A DNA stretch of 64,000 nt from a virus (IMGVR_UViG_3300048837_001089:1-64000); one strand, 5' to 3'; positions 1 through 7,766 are shown, counted from the first letter of the stretch. Made by a program: numbers and translations. The notes: generated from the letters alone by a model not told the origin.

Positions 1-186
1 ATGATGGCGCACGACCTCGCGTCCGAGCCCCTGATCGCGGCCATTTGCAAGAAGTTTCCTGAAATCGCGGCTCAATGGGCCGCTTATCCCAATTCGCTCG
101 TGGTGAGCGAACCCGGCGGCAGTCATTCCCCCTTCCCCGAAACCCCGGCTGCCGCCGGTCCCCATTCAATGCGAGGTGCCGCATGA
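1..186 (+). CDS. Small hypothetical protein, possibly 5'-truncated by the window edge
   Basis: A 61-residue reading frame opens at the first base of the window with two consecutive ATG codons, so the true start may lie further upstream. No domain is recognised. The second half is rich in Pro, Ala and Gly, and the DNA at 113-158 can form a 10-bp stem. Its TGA overlaps the ATG of the next gene (ATGA at 183-186), which supports real translation and coupling. It heads a run of small + strand genes leading to the integrase, so an early accessory role is inferred only from position. Confidence 0.5.
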   Translation: MMAHDLASEPLIAAICKKFPEIAAQWAAYPNSLVVSEPGGSHSPFPETPAAAGPHSMRGAA

Positions 187-344
187 CCCGCGCCTGCAAG
201 GTGAAAGCCCACGTCCGCAAGCTTCCGGATCGCCTCGATACCGAGAAGCATCGCAAACTAGCTGCCGAGATAGGCTTTGTCCCGCGCAAGTGGGTGAAGC
301 CGATCATTCGCATCCCGGCTCGTTCTCGCACGATGGAGGGGTAG
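183..344 (+). CDS. Small basic hypothetical protein
   Basis: 53 residues with many Lys and Arg (near MTRACKVKAHVRKL and FVPRKWVKP). The start at 183 is chosen because ATGA overlaps the preceding stop; a longer frame reaching back to 75 would overlap that gene. The TAG stop abuts the ATG of the next gene at 345. The basic charge would suit nucleic acid binding, but no family is recognised. Confidence 0.5.
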   Translation: MTRACKVKAHVRKLPDRLDTEKHRKLAAEIGFVPRKWVKPIIRIPARSRTMEG

Positions 345-707
345 ATGGCCATCTCATCGATCCATGTCGACTTCTTCGAACCTGTCGAAATAACCAGAGA
401 CGAGGAAATCAAGCTTCAGGAGATCGTGACCGCAATCTGCGACCGGTACAAAGCCAAGAACCCTGGCAGGACCATGTGGCTGTTCGGCTACGGCTCGCGG
501 CCTCTCACCAACCCATTTCTGGTCGATGACGATCACCCCATGGAGTTCGACGATAGCGAACTCTATCTCGAATGCTTCGCGAGAGAGGATTTCTCGTGGC
601 CCTGCGCAAAGTGTGGCCATGAGCAGGGAGATCACAAGGGCCTGATCCTCGAACCACCAGCCGGCGATTGTGATTTTGAGCCGGTTCGTGAGCGGGGGGA
701 GTCCTGA
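345..707 (+). CDS. Hypothetical protein with a C-terminal Cys pair
   Basis: 120 residues, acidic overall. The C-terminal third contains CAKCGHEQGDHKG followed by a later Cys, which could bind zinc. No domain is assigned. It starts directly at the stop of the previous gene and overlaps the HNH gene start by one base (707), so it is part of the same coupled operon. Confidence 0.6.
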   Translation: MAISSIHVDFFEPVEITRDEEIKLQEIVTAICDRYKAKNPGRTMWLFGYGSRPLTNPFLVDDDHPMEFDDSELYLECFAREDFSWPCAKCGHEQGDHKGLILEPPAGDCDFEPVRERGES

Positions 708-1162
708 TGGCCCGCCGCGAGTTCACCCGATCCCAACGCGAGGCAATCCGCCTTCGCGCCACGAATGCGGCCGGCGAGATATGTTGCGAAGGTTGTGGCG
801 CGGTCCTCACCGGAAAGCGACGTGAGATTGATCACATCATCCCCGAGGCGCTTCGCCCGGAGGTCGACAAGAAAAATCCGCTCACGGCAGCGGATGGCCA
901 GCTTCTCGGCGAATGCTGCCATCGTGGCCCGGATGGTAAGACCCGGCACGATGTAGCCCAGATCGCCAAAGGTAAGCGCCAGAACGCCAAGCAGTTCGAT
1001 CGCCGCATCGTCCCGGACGGCCCGAAGATGCAGGGCCAGCCGTTCCCCGTCACGAAATCACGCGCCGAGAAGAAACAGCGGGCTCCGAAGCCTCCCGTCC
1101 AGAACAACAGCCCGATTTACCGGGCTTGGCTGGCCGCAAACCCCAGCGGAGAAACCGCATGA
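707..1162 (+). CDS. HNH endonuclease
   Basis: 151 residues. CEGCG (about residue 27) supplies a zinc-binding pair; DHIIPEA (about residue 43) is the first His of the beta-beta-alpha-metal motif; CCHRGPDGK then DVAQIAKGKR completes an HNH fold ending in the usual K-x-D-x3-IAKGKR pattern of phage HNH proteins. Such proteins nick or cut DNA and are often found in phages as packaging accessories or homing enzymes. Here it sits in the int-side early operon rather than beside the terminase, so a role in packaging is less likely. The N-terminus (MARREFTRSQREAI) is typical of the family. Confidence 0.85.
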   Translation: MARREFTRSQREAIRLRATNAAGEICCEGCGAVLTGKRREIDHIIPEALRPEVDKKNPLTAADGQLLGECCHRGPDGKTRHDVAQIAKGKRQNAKQFDRRIVPDGPKMQGQPFPVTKSRAEKKQRAPKPPVQNNSPIYRAWLAANPSGETA

Positions 1163-1419
1163 CCTCCACCCAGACTGTAGAAGCGCTACGCAAGCTCACC
1201 GCTGAAGTCGGCGGCCTCAAGGCATTTGAGCCAGGCGTTCGCGAAGCAATCGGCAACACGAACTGGACCGTGCTCATGCAGCGGCTAGATGAGGCCGGCG
1301 CCGCCCTATCTCGCACCGCGCTCGCTTCGGAGCGCACAGGGCGGGCGCTTATTTCAGCATACCAGGCACGGCAGGAAGCCGGCCGCGCAGCGCTCAACCA
1401 GACAGACGGAGGGGCGTGA
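1159..1419 (+). CDS. Hypothetical helical protein
   Basis: 86 residues, Ala/Leu/Glu-rich and predicted helical. The start at 1159 gives an ATGA overlap with the HNH gene stop. No domain is recognised. It is followed two bases later by the next start. Confidence 0.6.
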   Translation: MTSTQTVEALRKLTAEVGGLKAFEPGVREAIGNTNWTVLMQRLDEAGAALSRTALASERTGRALISAYQARQEAGRAALNQTDGGA

Positions 1420-1420
1420 T

Positions 1421-1711
1421 ATGGCGGATCGCTTTCCTGGCATAGCCCGCGCAGTATTCTTAATAGCACTCGACAACTGTGGCATTAATCGGAATTGCAG
1501 TGAAAAGCAGCAACGGCGCGACTTTAATCAGTTCATCGACCGCCAGCCGCCAGAAATATTGGCGGATATTGATGCATGGCTCTCCAGCCTGACCGACGAT
1601 GAACTAGAAACAGCTTGCACAGGTGAACAAACGGAGATGGACGATCTCCTTTCCGACGCGCCACCATTCACCGACAAACTTCTTACCGACTATTTCAACG
1701 AAGTCTGCTGA
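1421..1711 (+). CDS. Hypothetical acidic protein
   Basis: 96 residues. The start at 1421 is preferred over an in-frame ATG at 1289, which would overlap the preceding gene heavily; GGAGG lies about 8 bases upstream. The C-terminal half is strongly acidic (DDELET, EMDDLLSD), which could suit a DNA-mimic or a protein-binding inhibitor, but no family is recognised and that is only a thought. Confidence 0.6.
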   Translation: MADRFPGIARAVFLIALDNCGINRNCSEKQQRRDFNQFIDRQPPEILADIDAWLSSLTDDELETACTGEQTEMDDLLSDAPPFTDKLLTDYFNEVC

Positions 1712-1726
1712 CAGAAAGGAACTACA

Positions 1727-2098
1727 ATGCGAACCATTAATGATCACGTCATCAACCCGGCCAACGACAAACTGACAATTACGGTTCTGGATGAACCGGG
1801 CGCAGGCGGAGCAAACCACGTCTATCAGGTGAACGGCTACCACGCGAAAGACGTGGATGAGACTGCTGTTGTCATCCGGTTCCAGAACGGCCCGATCAAC
1901 GAAGTTGGCGTTAATGGACTGACACAAGAAGTTCTTCTCGCCATTGTTGCGGACAGGCTGCGCTCTTTTCAGTCTGGCTCATTCGCCTGCCGAGAGAATG
2001 CGCTGGCTTTGACGAAGATTGAAGAAGCTCAGCACTGGCTCCAACAGCGGACAATTGCTCGGATGCGTCGCGGTGTTGAAGGCACGAACCGTGTTTGA
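1727..2098 (+). CDS. Probable Acb2/Tad1-type cyclic-nucleotide sponge (anti-CBASS/anti-Thoeris)
   Basis: 123 residues. The C-terminal 60 or so residues match the Acb2/Tad1 hairpin pattern as I remember it: NGLTQEVLLAIVADRL, then FQSGSFACRENALALT, then a helix (KIEEAQHWLQQRT) and the hallmark ARG/RRGVEGT end. Known Acb2 and Tad1 proteins bind host immune signals (cyclic di- and trinucleotides, or gcADPR-type molecules) and so blunt CBASS and Thoeris. The N-terminal 60 residues form an extra beta-rich segment ending in RFQNGPINEVGVNG, which continues smoothly into the domain. An AAAGGAA-type RBS precedes the start. Ligand specificity cannot be read from the sequence. Confidence 0.78.
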   Translation: MRTINDHVINPANDKLTITVLDEPGAGGANHVYQVNGYHAKDVDETAVVIRFQNGPINEVGVNGLTQEVLLAIVADRLRSFQSGSFACRENALALTKIEEAQHWLQQRTIARMRRGVEGTNRV

Positions 2099-2127
2099 AA
2101 ACCGCTGCACCCTCGCAGGAGGTAGCG

Positions 2128-2301
2128 ATGCGTAAGCTGACGGAACGACAAAAGAAGATTGTCGAAGGCATTCTTGAGTCCGGCCGCGTTGAACTCTCCA
2201 AGGGCTCTGGCCCCGACTATCTCGCTGCCGCCGACTTCGTATTCACGCACAATCTTCTCACCCCCGCAGGCCGCGCCAAGCTGGCGGAGGAGCGGGGATG
2301 A
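2128..2301 (+). CDS. Small hypothetical protein
   Basis: 57 residues. The ATG at 2128 is chosen because AGGAGG ends about 6 bases upstream; an earlier in-frame ATG at 2095 has no such site. The N-terminus TERQKKIVEGILESG looks like a short helix-turn-helix-like segment. ATGA overlap with the next gene. Confidence 0.55.
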   Translation: MRKLTERQKKIVEGILESGRVELSKGSGPDYLAAADFVFTHNLLTPAGRAKLAEERG

Positions 2302-2495
2302 TCCGGCTTGTTGTCAGAATAGACGACGCGGCAATGGCTGCTCATGTCGGCGGATCGCCGCAAACGACATACCGCACATTCGACATCGAACATGCCGAGA
2401 TCGAAGCCCTGCTTCGCGGCGGCGGCAGCAACGACAGAAACGACTTCAGCTACCGCACTCTGGTCGGCGCTGAGATTATCTCGGAGGCATCATGA
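2298..2495 (+). CDS. Small hypothetical protein
   Basis: 65 residues starting within the ATGA overlap with the upstream gene. A mixed alpha/beta composition with no recognisable motif. Its stop overlaps the next start (2492), so it lies in the coupled operon. Confidence 0.5.
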   Translation: MIRLVVRIDDAAMAAHVGGSPQTTYRTFDIEHAEIEALLRGGGSNDRNDFSYRTLVGAEIISEAS

Positions 2496-2887
2496 CCATC
2501 GCCCCCGAAGCATTGGAGAAGGCGCGGATCCTCGTTGCAAACTACGGCAGTGATCCAGATGGATTGCTCGTTGGTGCAATCGCCGCCGCCCTACAGGCAG
2601 CACATGACGCAGCCGCACCGAAACTGCCGGATGATCTGGCGGGGTTGGTGAAAGAGTTGCGAGACGCGGCACATCTGAATGCAGGCCCGCTTGGACCGGA
2701 AGCGCGTGCGGAACATCGCGCCGCCACCGCCATCCAGTCGCTAGTGGCACGCATCGGCGAGCTTGAGGCGGGGTTGCACGGGCTGCTCAACTGCCCGGAC
2801 ATCGCAGACAACGATTACAAGGACGAGGAAACGCACGCCGCCGAGCGCCGCGCCCGTTCCCTCTTGAACAAGGACCGCCAGCCATGA
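2492..2887 (+). CDS. Hypothetical helical protein
   Basis: 131 residues, mostly helical and Ala-rich with a likely coiled-coil between residues 45 and 95. No domain is recognised. Overlaps both neighbours by four bases (ATGA at each end). Confidence 0.6.
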   Translation: MTIAPEALEKARILVANYGSDPDGLLVGAIAAALQAAHDAAAPKLPDDLAGLVKELRDAAHLNAGPLGPEARAEHRAATAIQSLVARIGELEAGLHGLLNCPDIADNDYKDEETHAAERRARSLLNKDRQP

Positions 2888-3738
2888 GCAACTTCGAGAT
2901 CGGTGAAACCTATTTCACCAAGCAGGGCGAGAAAGTCTATCTCGACGCGATTACGCAGGACGGCAAATTCGTTGTCTCGCAAATCATGCAGTATGTGAAC
3001 TACCACGATGATTTCTATGAGGATGTCGGGCCGTCAAAGGTCGTAGACAAGATATTCTCTCAGGCCCCGGTCGCCATTCTGGACGAAAGGTTCAAGGAAG
3101 CTCAGGCCCGCCTCGACGCGATCAACGCCGAGCATGACAAGCGGTTCGCTGAAATCACCACCGCAGAGCGCGACATTAAGAACCGGCTCGCCAAGCTGAA
3201 GAAATATCAAGGACTTGAACTGCTGGAGGACTTTATCGACGGGACGATCACCCATGTCGTCTACGCTAATGACGAAAACAGCACTGATCTCACTGTGAAG
3301 CCACTTTCCCGCGTCTTGGAGAAGGGTAGCGGCAGCAGTTACAACGATAGAGATTTGCGCCTTTTGTCACTGTTTGGGCGCTCCAATGGCGACTTAACAT
3401 GGAAGGTGAATCAATACTACGACGGTAGCGGCCACAGCAGCGGCACAATTTTCCCCTGTCGCAGCGAGGAAGACGGGCAGGAAGTCATCCGGCGCATTCA
3501 CCAGCAGCGTGTTGACGAGCAGTTCGCCCATCTCGATCCGGCGCGGCCATACTGGTTCCTTACCTATTACGAGAAGGCTCTTTCGGTCGGCCTTGAACAG
3601 AGGCCAGAAGTCACCGCCAAGTACCAGGAATTGAAGAAGGTAAACCTTCAAGAGGCTGAGAAAAAAGCTCGGGACGCACTCGCCAAGGCTCAGAAGACGT
3701 TGGATGACATCATTGCGTCACGCGAGGCCCAGCCATGA
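2884..3738 (+). CDS. Hypothetical protein with coiled-coil segments
   Basis: 284 residues. The N-terminal 60 residues are beta-rich (GETYFTKQGEKVYLDAI). A coiled coil follows at about 75-110 (many Glu, Lys and Arg) and another at the C-terminus (KKARDALAKAQKTLDD). No family is recognised. It is the longest unknown in the int-side operon and is coupled on both sides by ATGA overlaps. Confidence 0.7.
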   Translation: MSNFEIGETYFTKQGEKVYLDAITQDGKFVVSQIMQYVNYHDDFYEDVGPSKVVDKIFSQAPVAILDERFKEAQARLDAINAEHDKRFAEITTAERDIKNRLAKLKKYQGLELLEDFIDGTITHVVYANDENSTDLTVKPLSRVLEKGSGSSYNDRDLRLLSLFGRSNGDLTWKVNQYYDGSGHSSGTIFPCRSEEDGQEVIRRIHQQRVDEQFAHLDPARPYWFLTYYEKALSVGLEQRPEVTAKYQELKKVNLQEAEKKARDALAKAQKTLDDIIASREAQP

Positions 3739-4121
3739 GCACCGCACAGACAGAAGCGCGGGCGGTTGAGGCACTTACTGAGGCGTTGGTGATTTTGGCT
3801 CGCACGAACATCCCGACCGACGTTCAGGAACTGCTTGTTTCGGGCGATCCGATGCGCAGCATCCCTCCAGGCGTTCTTTCCTCTGTCCTATCCACTCTCG
3901 CCAAACAGAACGCCGAGCTACACGCACAACTAGCCGCCCTCAAGAAGGAAGCGGCTGATGTCGTGAGGCCGTTTGTCGAATACACGCCTGATCGCTGCTT
4001 CGAAGGCAATGAACGGTGGAAACCCGCCGTGTGTCGTGACCCTGGAGGTGGCTGGTATGGCGCGGAAGACTTCCGAGCCGCCCGCTCCTTCCTCGACAAG
4101 TGGGAGGGGCGAGATGGTTGA
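3735..4121 (+). CDS. Hypothetical protein
   Basis: 128 residues; residues 1-75 are helical and the C-terminal part is aromatic and Gly-rich (CRDPGGGWYGAEDF). It overlaps the next gene by eight bases (4114-4121). Function unknown. Confidence 0.6.
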   Translation: MSTAQTEARAVEALTEALVILARTNIPTDVQELLVSGDPMRSIPPGVLSSVLSTLAKQNAELHAQLAALKKEAADVVRPFVEYTPDRCFEGNERWKPAVCRDPGGGWYGAEDFRAARSFLDKWEGRDG

Positions 4122-4749
4122 GCGGTTTGACCTCGTTCAATACGAACACTTCGACCAACTCGACAGGGCAGTCAACGGCGATTGGGTCCGCTACTCCGAC
4201 CACCTAGCCATCATCGGACGGATTGAAGACGAGCACACTGACGAGCGCGTCCAATGGATGGCCGAACTCTCCGCCCTCAAGAAGCAGGTAGAGGAACTGA
4301 CGGCTGAGCGGGACGAAGAAGCCAAATGCGTTGATTACGCAGAGAAAGACTTCCTGAAGGCAATTGCCCGAGCCGAGTCCGCCGAAGCCGAAGCAGCAGC
4401 AGCGCTGCGGAAGGCGTTGCGTGAAGACTGGCATGGCGTCGTCCTTGATGGTCGCAACGAGCACGGATCGCACGTCCTGATGCTGCCGCATCGTTCTATA
4501 GAACTTGAGCAAGATGAGAATGGTGATTTTATCAAGTATCTTGCGGAGACCATATTGCAGGATGCCGAGCGGCTTGGATTCTCGATCGGTGATGCCGTAG
4601 TCGCGACGTTCGATGCGTGTACCGATGAGGGCTTCTTCAGCCACTACGAATACACAGGCGTATCCTCACTACTGACAGAGCATCTTTATGGACCGCCCGA
4701 AGAGCAACAATCCGCCCGCGCCGCCCTGTCTGCGGTAAAGGAGGTGTGA
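4114..4749 (+). CDS. Hypothetical protein with central coiled coil
   Basis: 211 residues from ATG 4114, which has GAGGGGCGAG upstream; the in-frame ATG at 3973 would overlap the previous gene by about 150 bases and is rejected. A coiled coil spans about residues 45-105. The C-terminal half is globular and acidic. No domain recognised. Confidence 0.6.
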   Translation: MVERFDLVQYEHFDQLDRAVNGDWVRYSDHLAIIGRIEDEHTDERVQWMAELSALKKQVEELTAERDEEAKCVDYAEKDFLKAIARAESAEAEAAAALRKALREDWHGVVLDGRNEHGSHVLMLPHRSIELEQDENGDFIKYLAETILQDAERLGFSIGDAVVATFDACTDEGFFSHYEYTGVSSLLTEHLYGPPEEQQSARAALSAVKEV

Positions 4750-4752
4750 GAG

Positions 4753-4980
4753 ATGACTGGCATCGACTTCGAGACCCTTCGCGGCCCAAAGGCGATCGTG
4801 GCCCATCGCCAGATCCACGGCGAGCAAGGCGGCGCGACCGTGCATTGCGTCGTTCTGGCGGACGGCTTTCTTCTGGAATGCGGCTCGGATGGGTATGCCG
4901 AGCGTCGGGCGAAGTTGCTGGCTGAGATCGTAAACGTAGCTGGACCGGCCGAATTCGACTTCAGGAGGACCCGCCCATGA
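4753..4980 (+). CDS. Small hypothetical protein
   Basis: 75 residues, beta-rich (HCVVLADGFLLECG). Starts a few bases after the previous stop with GGAGG about 12 bases upstream of the ATG, and ends in an ATGA overlap with the next gene. Function unknown. Confidence 0.55.
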   Translation: MTGIDFETLRGPKAIVAHRQIHGEQGGATVHCVVLADGFLLECGSDGYAERRAKLLAEIVNVAGPAEFDFRRTRP

Positions 4981-5180
4981 CGCCGGCTGAGATCATCGCG
5001 CGGGTGCCCAATCCCGGAACTGACGAGGCAGTCGCTCTCGGCTGCCGCTGCCCCGTCATCAAATACGGCCGTTGTCGCGGCTATATGGGCGGCGCCAAAG
5101 ACGAAAACGGCGGGACCCTGTTTGTCATCGTCGCCGACTGCCCGCTACATGCGCCGCTCGCCCTGGGGGCGAAGGGATGA
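4977..5180 (+). CDS. Small Cys-rich hypothetical protein
   Basis: 67 residues with a Cys pattern (GCRCPV, GRCRG, ADCPLH) and a final His, consistent with a small zinc-binding fold. Function unknown. ATGA overlap with the upstream gene. Confidence 0.55.
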   Translation: MTPAEIIARVPNPGTDEAVALGCRCPVIKYGRCRGYMGGAKDENGGTLFVIVADCPLHAPLALGAKG

Positions 5181-5208
5181 GCAGGGTGGCGGATAAAAGG
5201 AGGAAGAT

Positions 5209-5544
5209 GTGAAAGCTGACAACGATAACGCACGCGCGGCGTTCAAAGCCTTTGACGCCCTACCGCTGTTTGCGACCGACCGCGAGTTGGCTGTGGCGAT
5301 AGTCGGGCCAGCACGGGCGTCGGAGTGGCTGAAGAATAGCTTCCCGTCATTGGCAAACAGACCTGGCTTTCCACCGGTGGACCCGTTTCACAAGGGGCGG
5401 GCTGTGCCGCTGGTGAAGCTATTCTATGACCATTTTATAGGGATAACCAGCGCGCAGCAGTTGCTTGCTAGTGTCCCGCGCGAACGTGAGAAAGCGAATC
5501 TGGAGATATGGACAAAATCACAGCGAAGGGCCTCAAATGGGTAA
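5209..5544 (+). CDS. Putative DNA-binding partner of the integrase (excisionase position)
   Basis: 111 residues from a GTG start with AGGAGG six bases upstream. It begins with a DNDN motif shared by many proteins of this phage. The middle (DRELAVAIVGPARASEWLKN) reads like a winged-helix/excisionase-type DNA-binding segment, and a second basic region follows. It ends 36 bases inside the integrase gene. Location directly before int is where Xis proteins are found, so a directionality role is inferred, not shown. Confidence 0.5.
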   Translation: MKADNDNARAAFKAFDALPLFATDRELAVAIVGPARASEWLKNSFPSLANRPGFPPVDPFHKGRAVPLVKLFYDHFIGITSAQQLLASVPREREKANLEIWTKSQRRASNG

Positions 5545-6725
5545 CCCGCAAGCATGGAGCAGTCCCCTACTGGCGGGCCACCGAAGAGGCGGTAAACGCC
5601 GGCTATCGGCCAAAGAATGTTCCGCTGTCGGGGATGGAGGATAACCCATCTAGGCTTGTTGCCCATTGCAACTATTTGCAATCACAAATGGAATTATGGA
5701 TCGCCGAGGAGCGCGGCGAGCGTGCCGTGTTCGATGGAACGTTAAAGACCCTCATTGATCGATATACGCGCGATGCTGACAGCCCGTACCGCGCGTTGAA
5801 AGCCGGCTCGCGGCGCCCATACGACCACTACTTGCCCAAGATAGCCGGTGGCATGGGGCACATTAAGATCGACGACATTACCGGCGCAGACTTGAAGGAA
5901 TGGCATAACGCATGGTCAGCCAATGGCAAGTACCTTGCCGCAGCGGCGATGCAGCGGGCGATACTTGACGCTGTGGTGTCTTACGGAATCACGTGTCGTT
6001 TGCGCGGGTGCATTGAGCTATCGGAGGTTTTGAAGCGAGCCGGGCGGAAGCTCCCGCACCCAAGGCGGCGAGACATCGTCATTACCGCCGACCAAGTGAT
6101 CGCGGCGCGCAGGGCTGCCCATGAAGACGGCCGAGCCGCGTGGGCTCTCGCCTATGCGATAGTGTATGAGACGACGTTGCGGCTATGGGATGTAATCGGG
6201 CAGTGGGTGCCGACAGGCGATCCAGGCTTGAGCGACGTGCTGGACGTAAAGCGCGGCAAGAAATGGTTTGGCCTCCGCGTGGAGGATATCGACGCGGATA
6301 TGGTGCTGCACTACACGCCGTCCAAGACCGAGGCCAAAACCGGCAAGTCGGTGAGCTACCCGCTCTCGAAAGCCCCTATGGTTATGGAGGAAATGGGCAG
6401 CGCACCTCTGAGCGGGCCGCTAATCGTCAACCCCAAGACCGGACTCCCGCCGACTGCGCAGCAGTTTCAGGAGGGATGGCAACATGATCGTAAGAAAGCT
6501 GGCATATCAGAAAAGGCATGGGCGCGAGACCTTCGGGCAAGCGGCATCACAGAGGCGCGGGCCGGCGGCGTTGCCATGGATGACGCCGGAAAGGTCGCGG
6601 GCCATGCCGGAACGAGGACCACTTCGGAGGTGTACGACCGGGCTGTTCTTGAGGCCGCAGACAGGTTTGCGGAGGCTCGCTTGAAGGGCCGGAACAAACC
6701 GGGGCACACGCCGGGGCACGCCTGA
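5508..6725 (+). CDS. int: Tyrosine recombinase / phage integrase
   Basis: 405 residues, normal for phage integrases. The C-terminal catalytic part shows the expected landmarks: a helical block with ETTLRLWDVIG carrying the first Arg, WARDLRASGITEARAGG carrying the second Arg box, GHAGTRTTSEVYDRA with the His-x-x-(Arg) remnant and the nucleophilic Tyr. The N-terminal half has the core-binding domain (about 60-180). It catalyses site-specific integration between attP and a host attB. It is the last gene of the + strand operon and faces the candidate att region at 6726-6868. Confidence 0.92.
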   Translation: MDKITAKGLKWVTRKHGAVPYWRATEEAVNAGYRPKNVPLSGMEDNPSRLVAHCNYLQSQMELWIAEERGERAVFDGTLKTLIDRYTRDADSPYRALKAGSRRPYDHYLPKIAGGMGHIKIDDITGADLKEWHNAWSANGKYLAAAAMQRAILDAVVSYGITCRLRGCIELSEVLKRAGRKLPHPRRRDIVITADQVIAARRAAHEDGRAAWALAYAIVYETTLRLWDVIGQWVPTGDPGLSDVLDVKRGKKWFGLRVEDIDADMVLHYTPSKTEAKTGKSVSYPLSKAPMVMEEMGSAPLSGPLIVNPKTGLPPTAQQFQEGWQHDRKKAGISEKAWARDLRASGITEARAGGVAMDDAGKVAGHAGTRTTSEVYDRAVLEAADRFAEARLKGRNKPGHTPGHA

Positions 6726-6868
6726 GCACGCAGCGTAGTAAAATCAATAACTTATTAATGATTTGGTTTAACGAATCCTTAAAGCTAAGTAATTGATTTT
6801 ATTGATGAATGTGCCGGAAATGCAAATCGGCAATGCGAAAATCGCGGCGCCTTTCGACGAAAAAATTA
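6726..6868 (+). other. AT-rich intergenic zone after int; candidate attP with inverted repeats
   Basis: A clear AT-rich patch in GC-rich surroundings. AAAATCAATAACTTA (6740-6754) and TAAGTAATTGATTTT (6786-6800) are inverted repeats of 15 bp with one mismatch, separated by 31 bp. This arrangement fits integrase arm or core sites, or a bidirectional terminator after int. A nearly identical 20-bp piece (6786-6805) recurs at 45410-45429. No gene is seen here. Confidence 0.45.
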
Positions 6869-6901
6869 CGGGGTGGGGGGGGGTATCATTCCCCCACCCC
6901 G
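6869..6901. terminator. Strong GC inverted repeat (possible bidirectional terminator)
   Basis: CGGGGTGGGGG (6869-6879) pairs with CCCCCACCCCG (6891-6901) around an 11-base loop. The + strand lacks a U-tract, but AAAAAATT lies just before it (6860-6867), giving a U-run for the - strand. The stop codon of the small - strand gene (6886) lies in the loop. Confidence 0.55.
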
Positions 6902-7137
6902 TGCCCATAGGCGTTGACGATCACGTTCGCCTTGCAGATGCACGGGATGCACAGCTTGGTGCACTTGCTGTCGCAGATCATCCCGGCCACGGCATCCCGC
7001 GTCGGACGCGCATCAACAGTCATCAGCCTGAGCCCGACGATGTAGGCGGTTTCCGACGACAGCACCACCCGCTTGCGGGCGCGCGCCCTGGCAACCATCA
7101 TCTCGGCAAGCTCGGTTATGGACGACCAGTCCGGCAT
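6886..7137 (-). CDS. Small Cys-rich hypothetical protein
   Basis: 83 residues from ATG 7137 (a longer frame to 7191 would overlap the divergent gene start). The helix ELAEMMVARARARKR is followed by a Cys cluster CDSKCTKLCIPC, which could bind a metal. No recognisable RBS, so the start is uncertain. It is divergent from 7191-7496 and ends inside the hairpin loop at 6886. Function unknown. Confidence 0.45.
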   Translation of the reverse strand: MPDWSSITELAEMMVARARARKRVVLSSETAYIVGLRLMTVDARPTRDAVAGMICDSKCTKLCIPCICKANVIVNAYGHGVGE

Positions 7138-7190
7138 GACTTGACAATACGAGAACAAAACACGAACATCAACGGGAAAGGAGAGCGCCA

Positions 7191-7496
7191 ATGAACGTCA
7201 TCCCATTCCCCACATCGCGGCCGACCAGCTGGCTGCCGCTCATCATGATTGCCTTCCCCGACAATACGACAGCCGACGAGCGCGAGCGCACCGCAACCAT
7301 TATGCGGGCCGCGATCCCTGGCTTGGAGTTTCTGGTCGCCCATGGCGGCAACCGCATGTTTGCCCTGCCGCTTGGCGGCGACATTGGTGAAGGCGGTCGC
7401 ATCGTAGACCGGCCACAGCCGACCGACGCCCAGATGGACGACGTGCACGCGCTGCTTCGGGACATTTCGATTGGCGGGCTGTGGGGCGACCTGTAG
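7191..7496 (+). CDS. Hypothetical protein, lone + strand gene
   Basis: 101 residues. AAAGGAGAG lies eight bases before the ATG, and a TTGACA box sits at 7141-7146, so a promoter of its own is plausible. No domain recognised. It points towards the end of the late operon and stops six bases before that operon's terminator. Confidence 0.6.
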   Translation: MNVIPFPTSRPTSWLPLIMIAFPDNTTADERERTATIMRAAIPGLEFLVAHGGNRMFALPLGGDIGEGGRIVDRPQPTDAQMDDVHALLRDISIGGLWGDL

Positions 7497-7501
7497 CCAA
7501 C

Positions 7502-7527
7502 AAAAAAGCCCCGCACGAGGCGGGGCT
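7502..7527 (-). terminator. Rho-independent terminator of the late operon
   Basis: On the - strand AGCCCCGC / GCGGGGCT (7520-7527 with 7507-7514) forms an 8-bp GC stem with a 5-base loop, followed by six T (7502-7507). It lies 20 bases past the last - strand gene (7548-7766) and so closes the long late transcript. Confidence 0.88.
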
Positions 7528-7547
7528 GAATTAGGTGTTGCAGGCGA

Positions 7548-7766
7548 CTAGCCGGCCACCAGCCCGTAGGCCGCACACCACCTGGCCCACGCGCCTTCAA
7601 GTGCCTTGCGGGCCGCAACCGCACTCCGACACCAGCCGTAGACCTTCGTGACATGCGCGCCGCGTACGGCCTCGATATGCCACATCCAGCGTCCGCGGTC
7701 CTCGGACACGGTGCCGACCGCCTGCCCGTTGCGGCACGCGGTGTTGTCTGCCCATGTGAGCATCAC
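7548..7766 (-). CDS. Small hypothetical protein at the end of the late operon
   Basis: 72 residues, Trp-rich (RGRWMWHIEA, WARWCAAYG). It overlaps the upstream kinase gene by four bases (ATGA) and is followed by the operon terminator. Function unknown. Confidence 0.6.
   Translation of the reverse strand: MMLTWADNTACRNGQAVGTVSEDRGRWMWHIEAVRGAHVTKVYGWCRSAVAARKALEGAWARWCAAYGLVAG

Noticed and set aside
113-158. Hairpin with CGAAACCCC near the window start, resembling the stem-loop family
   Set aside because: It has a stem and a core-like motif, but the spacing (15 bases before, 2 after the core) does not fit the family rule, so similarity is likely chance.
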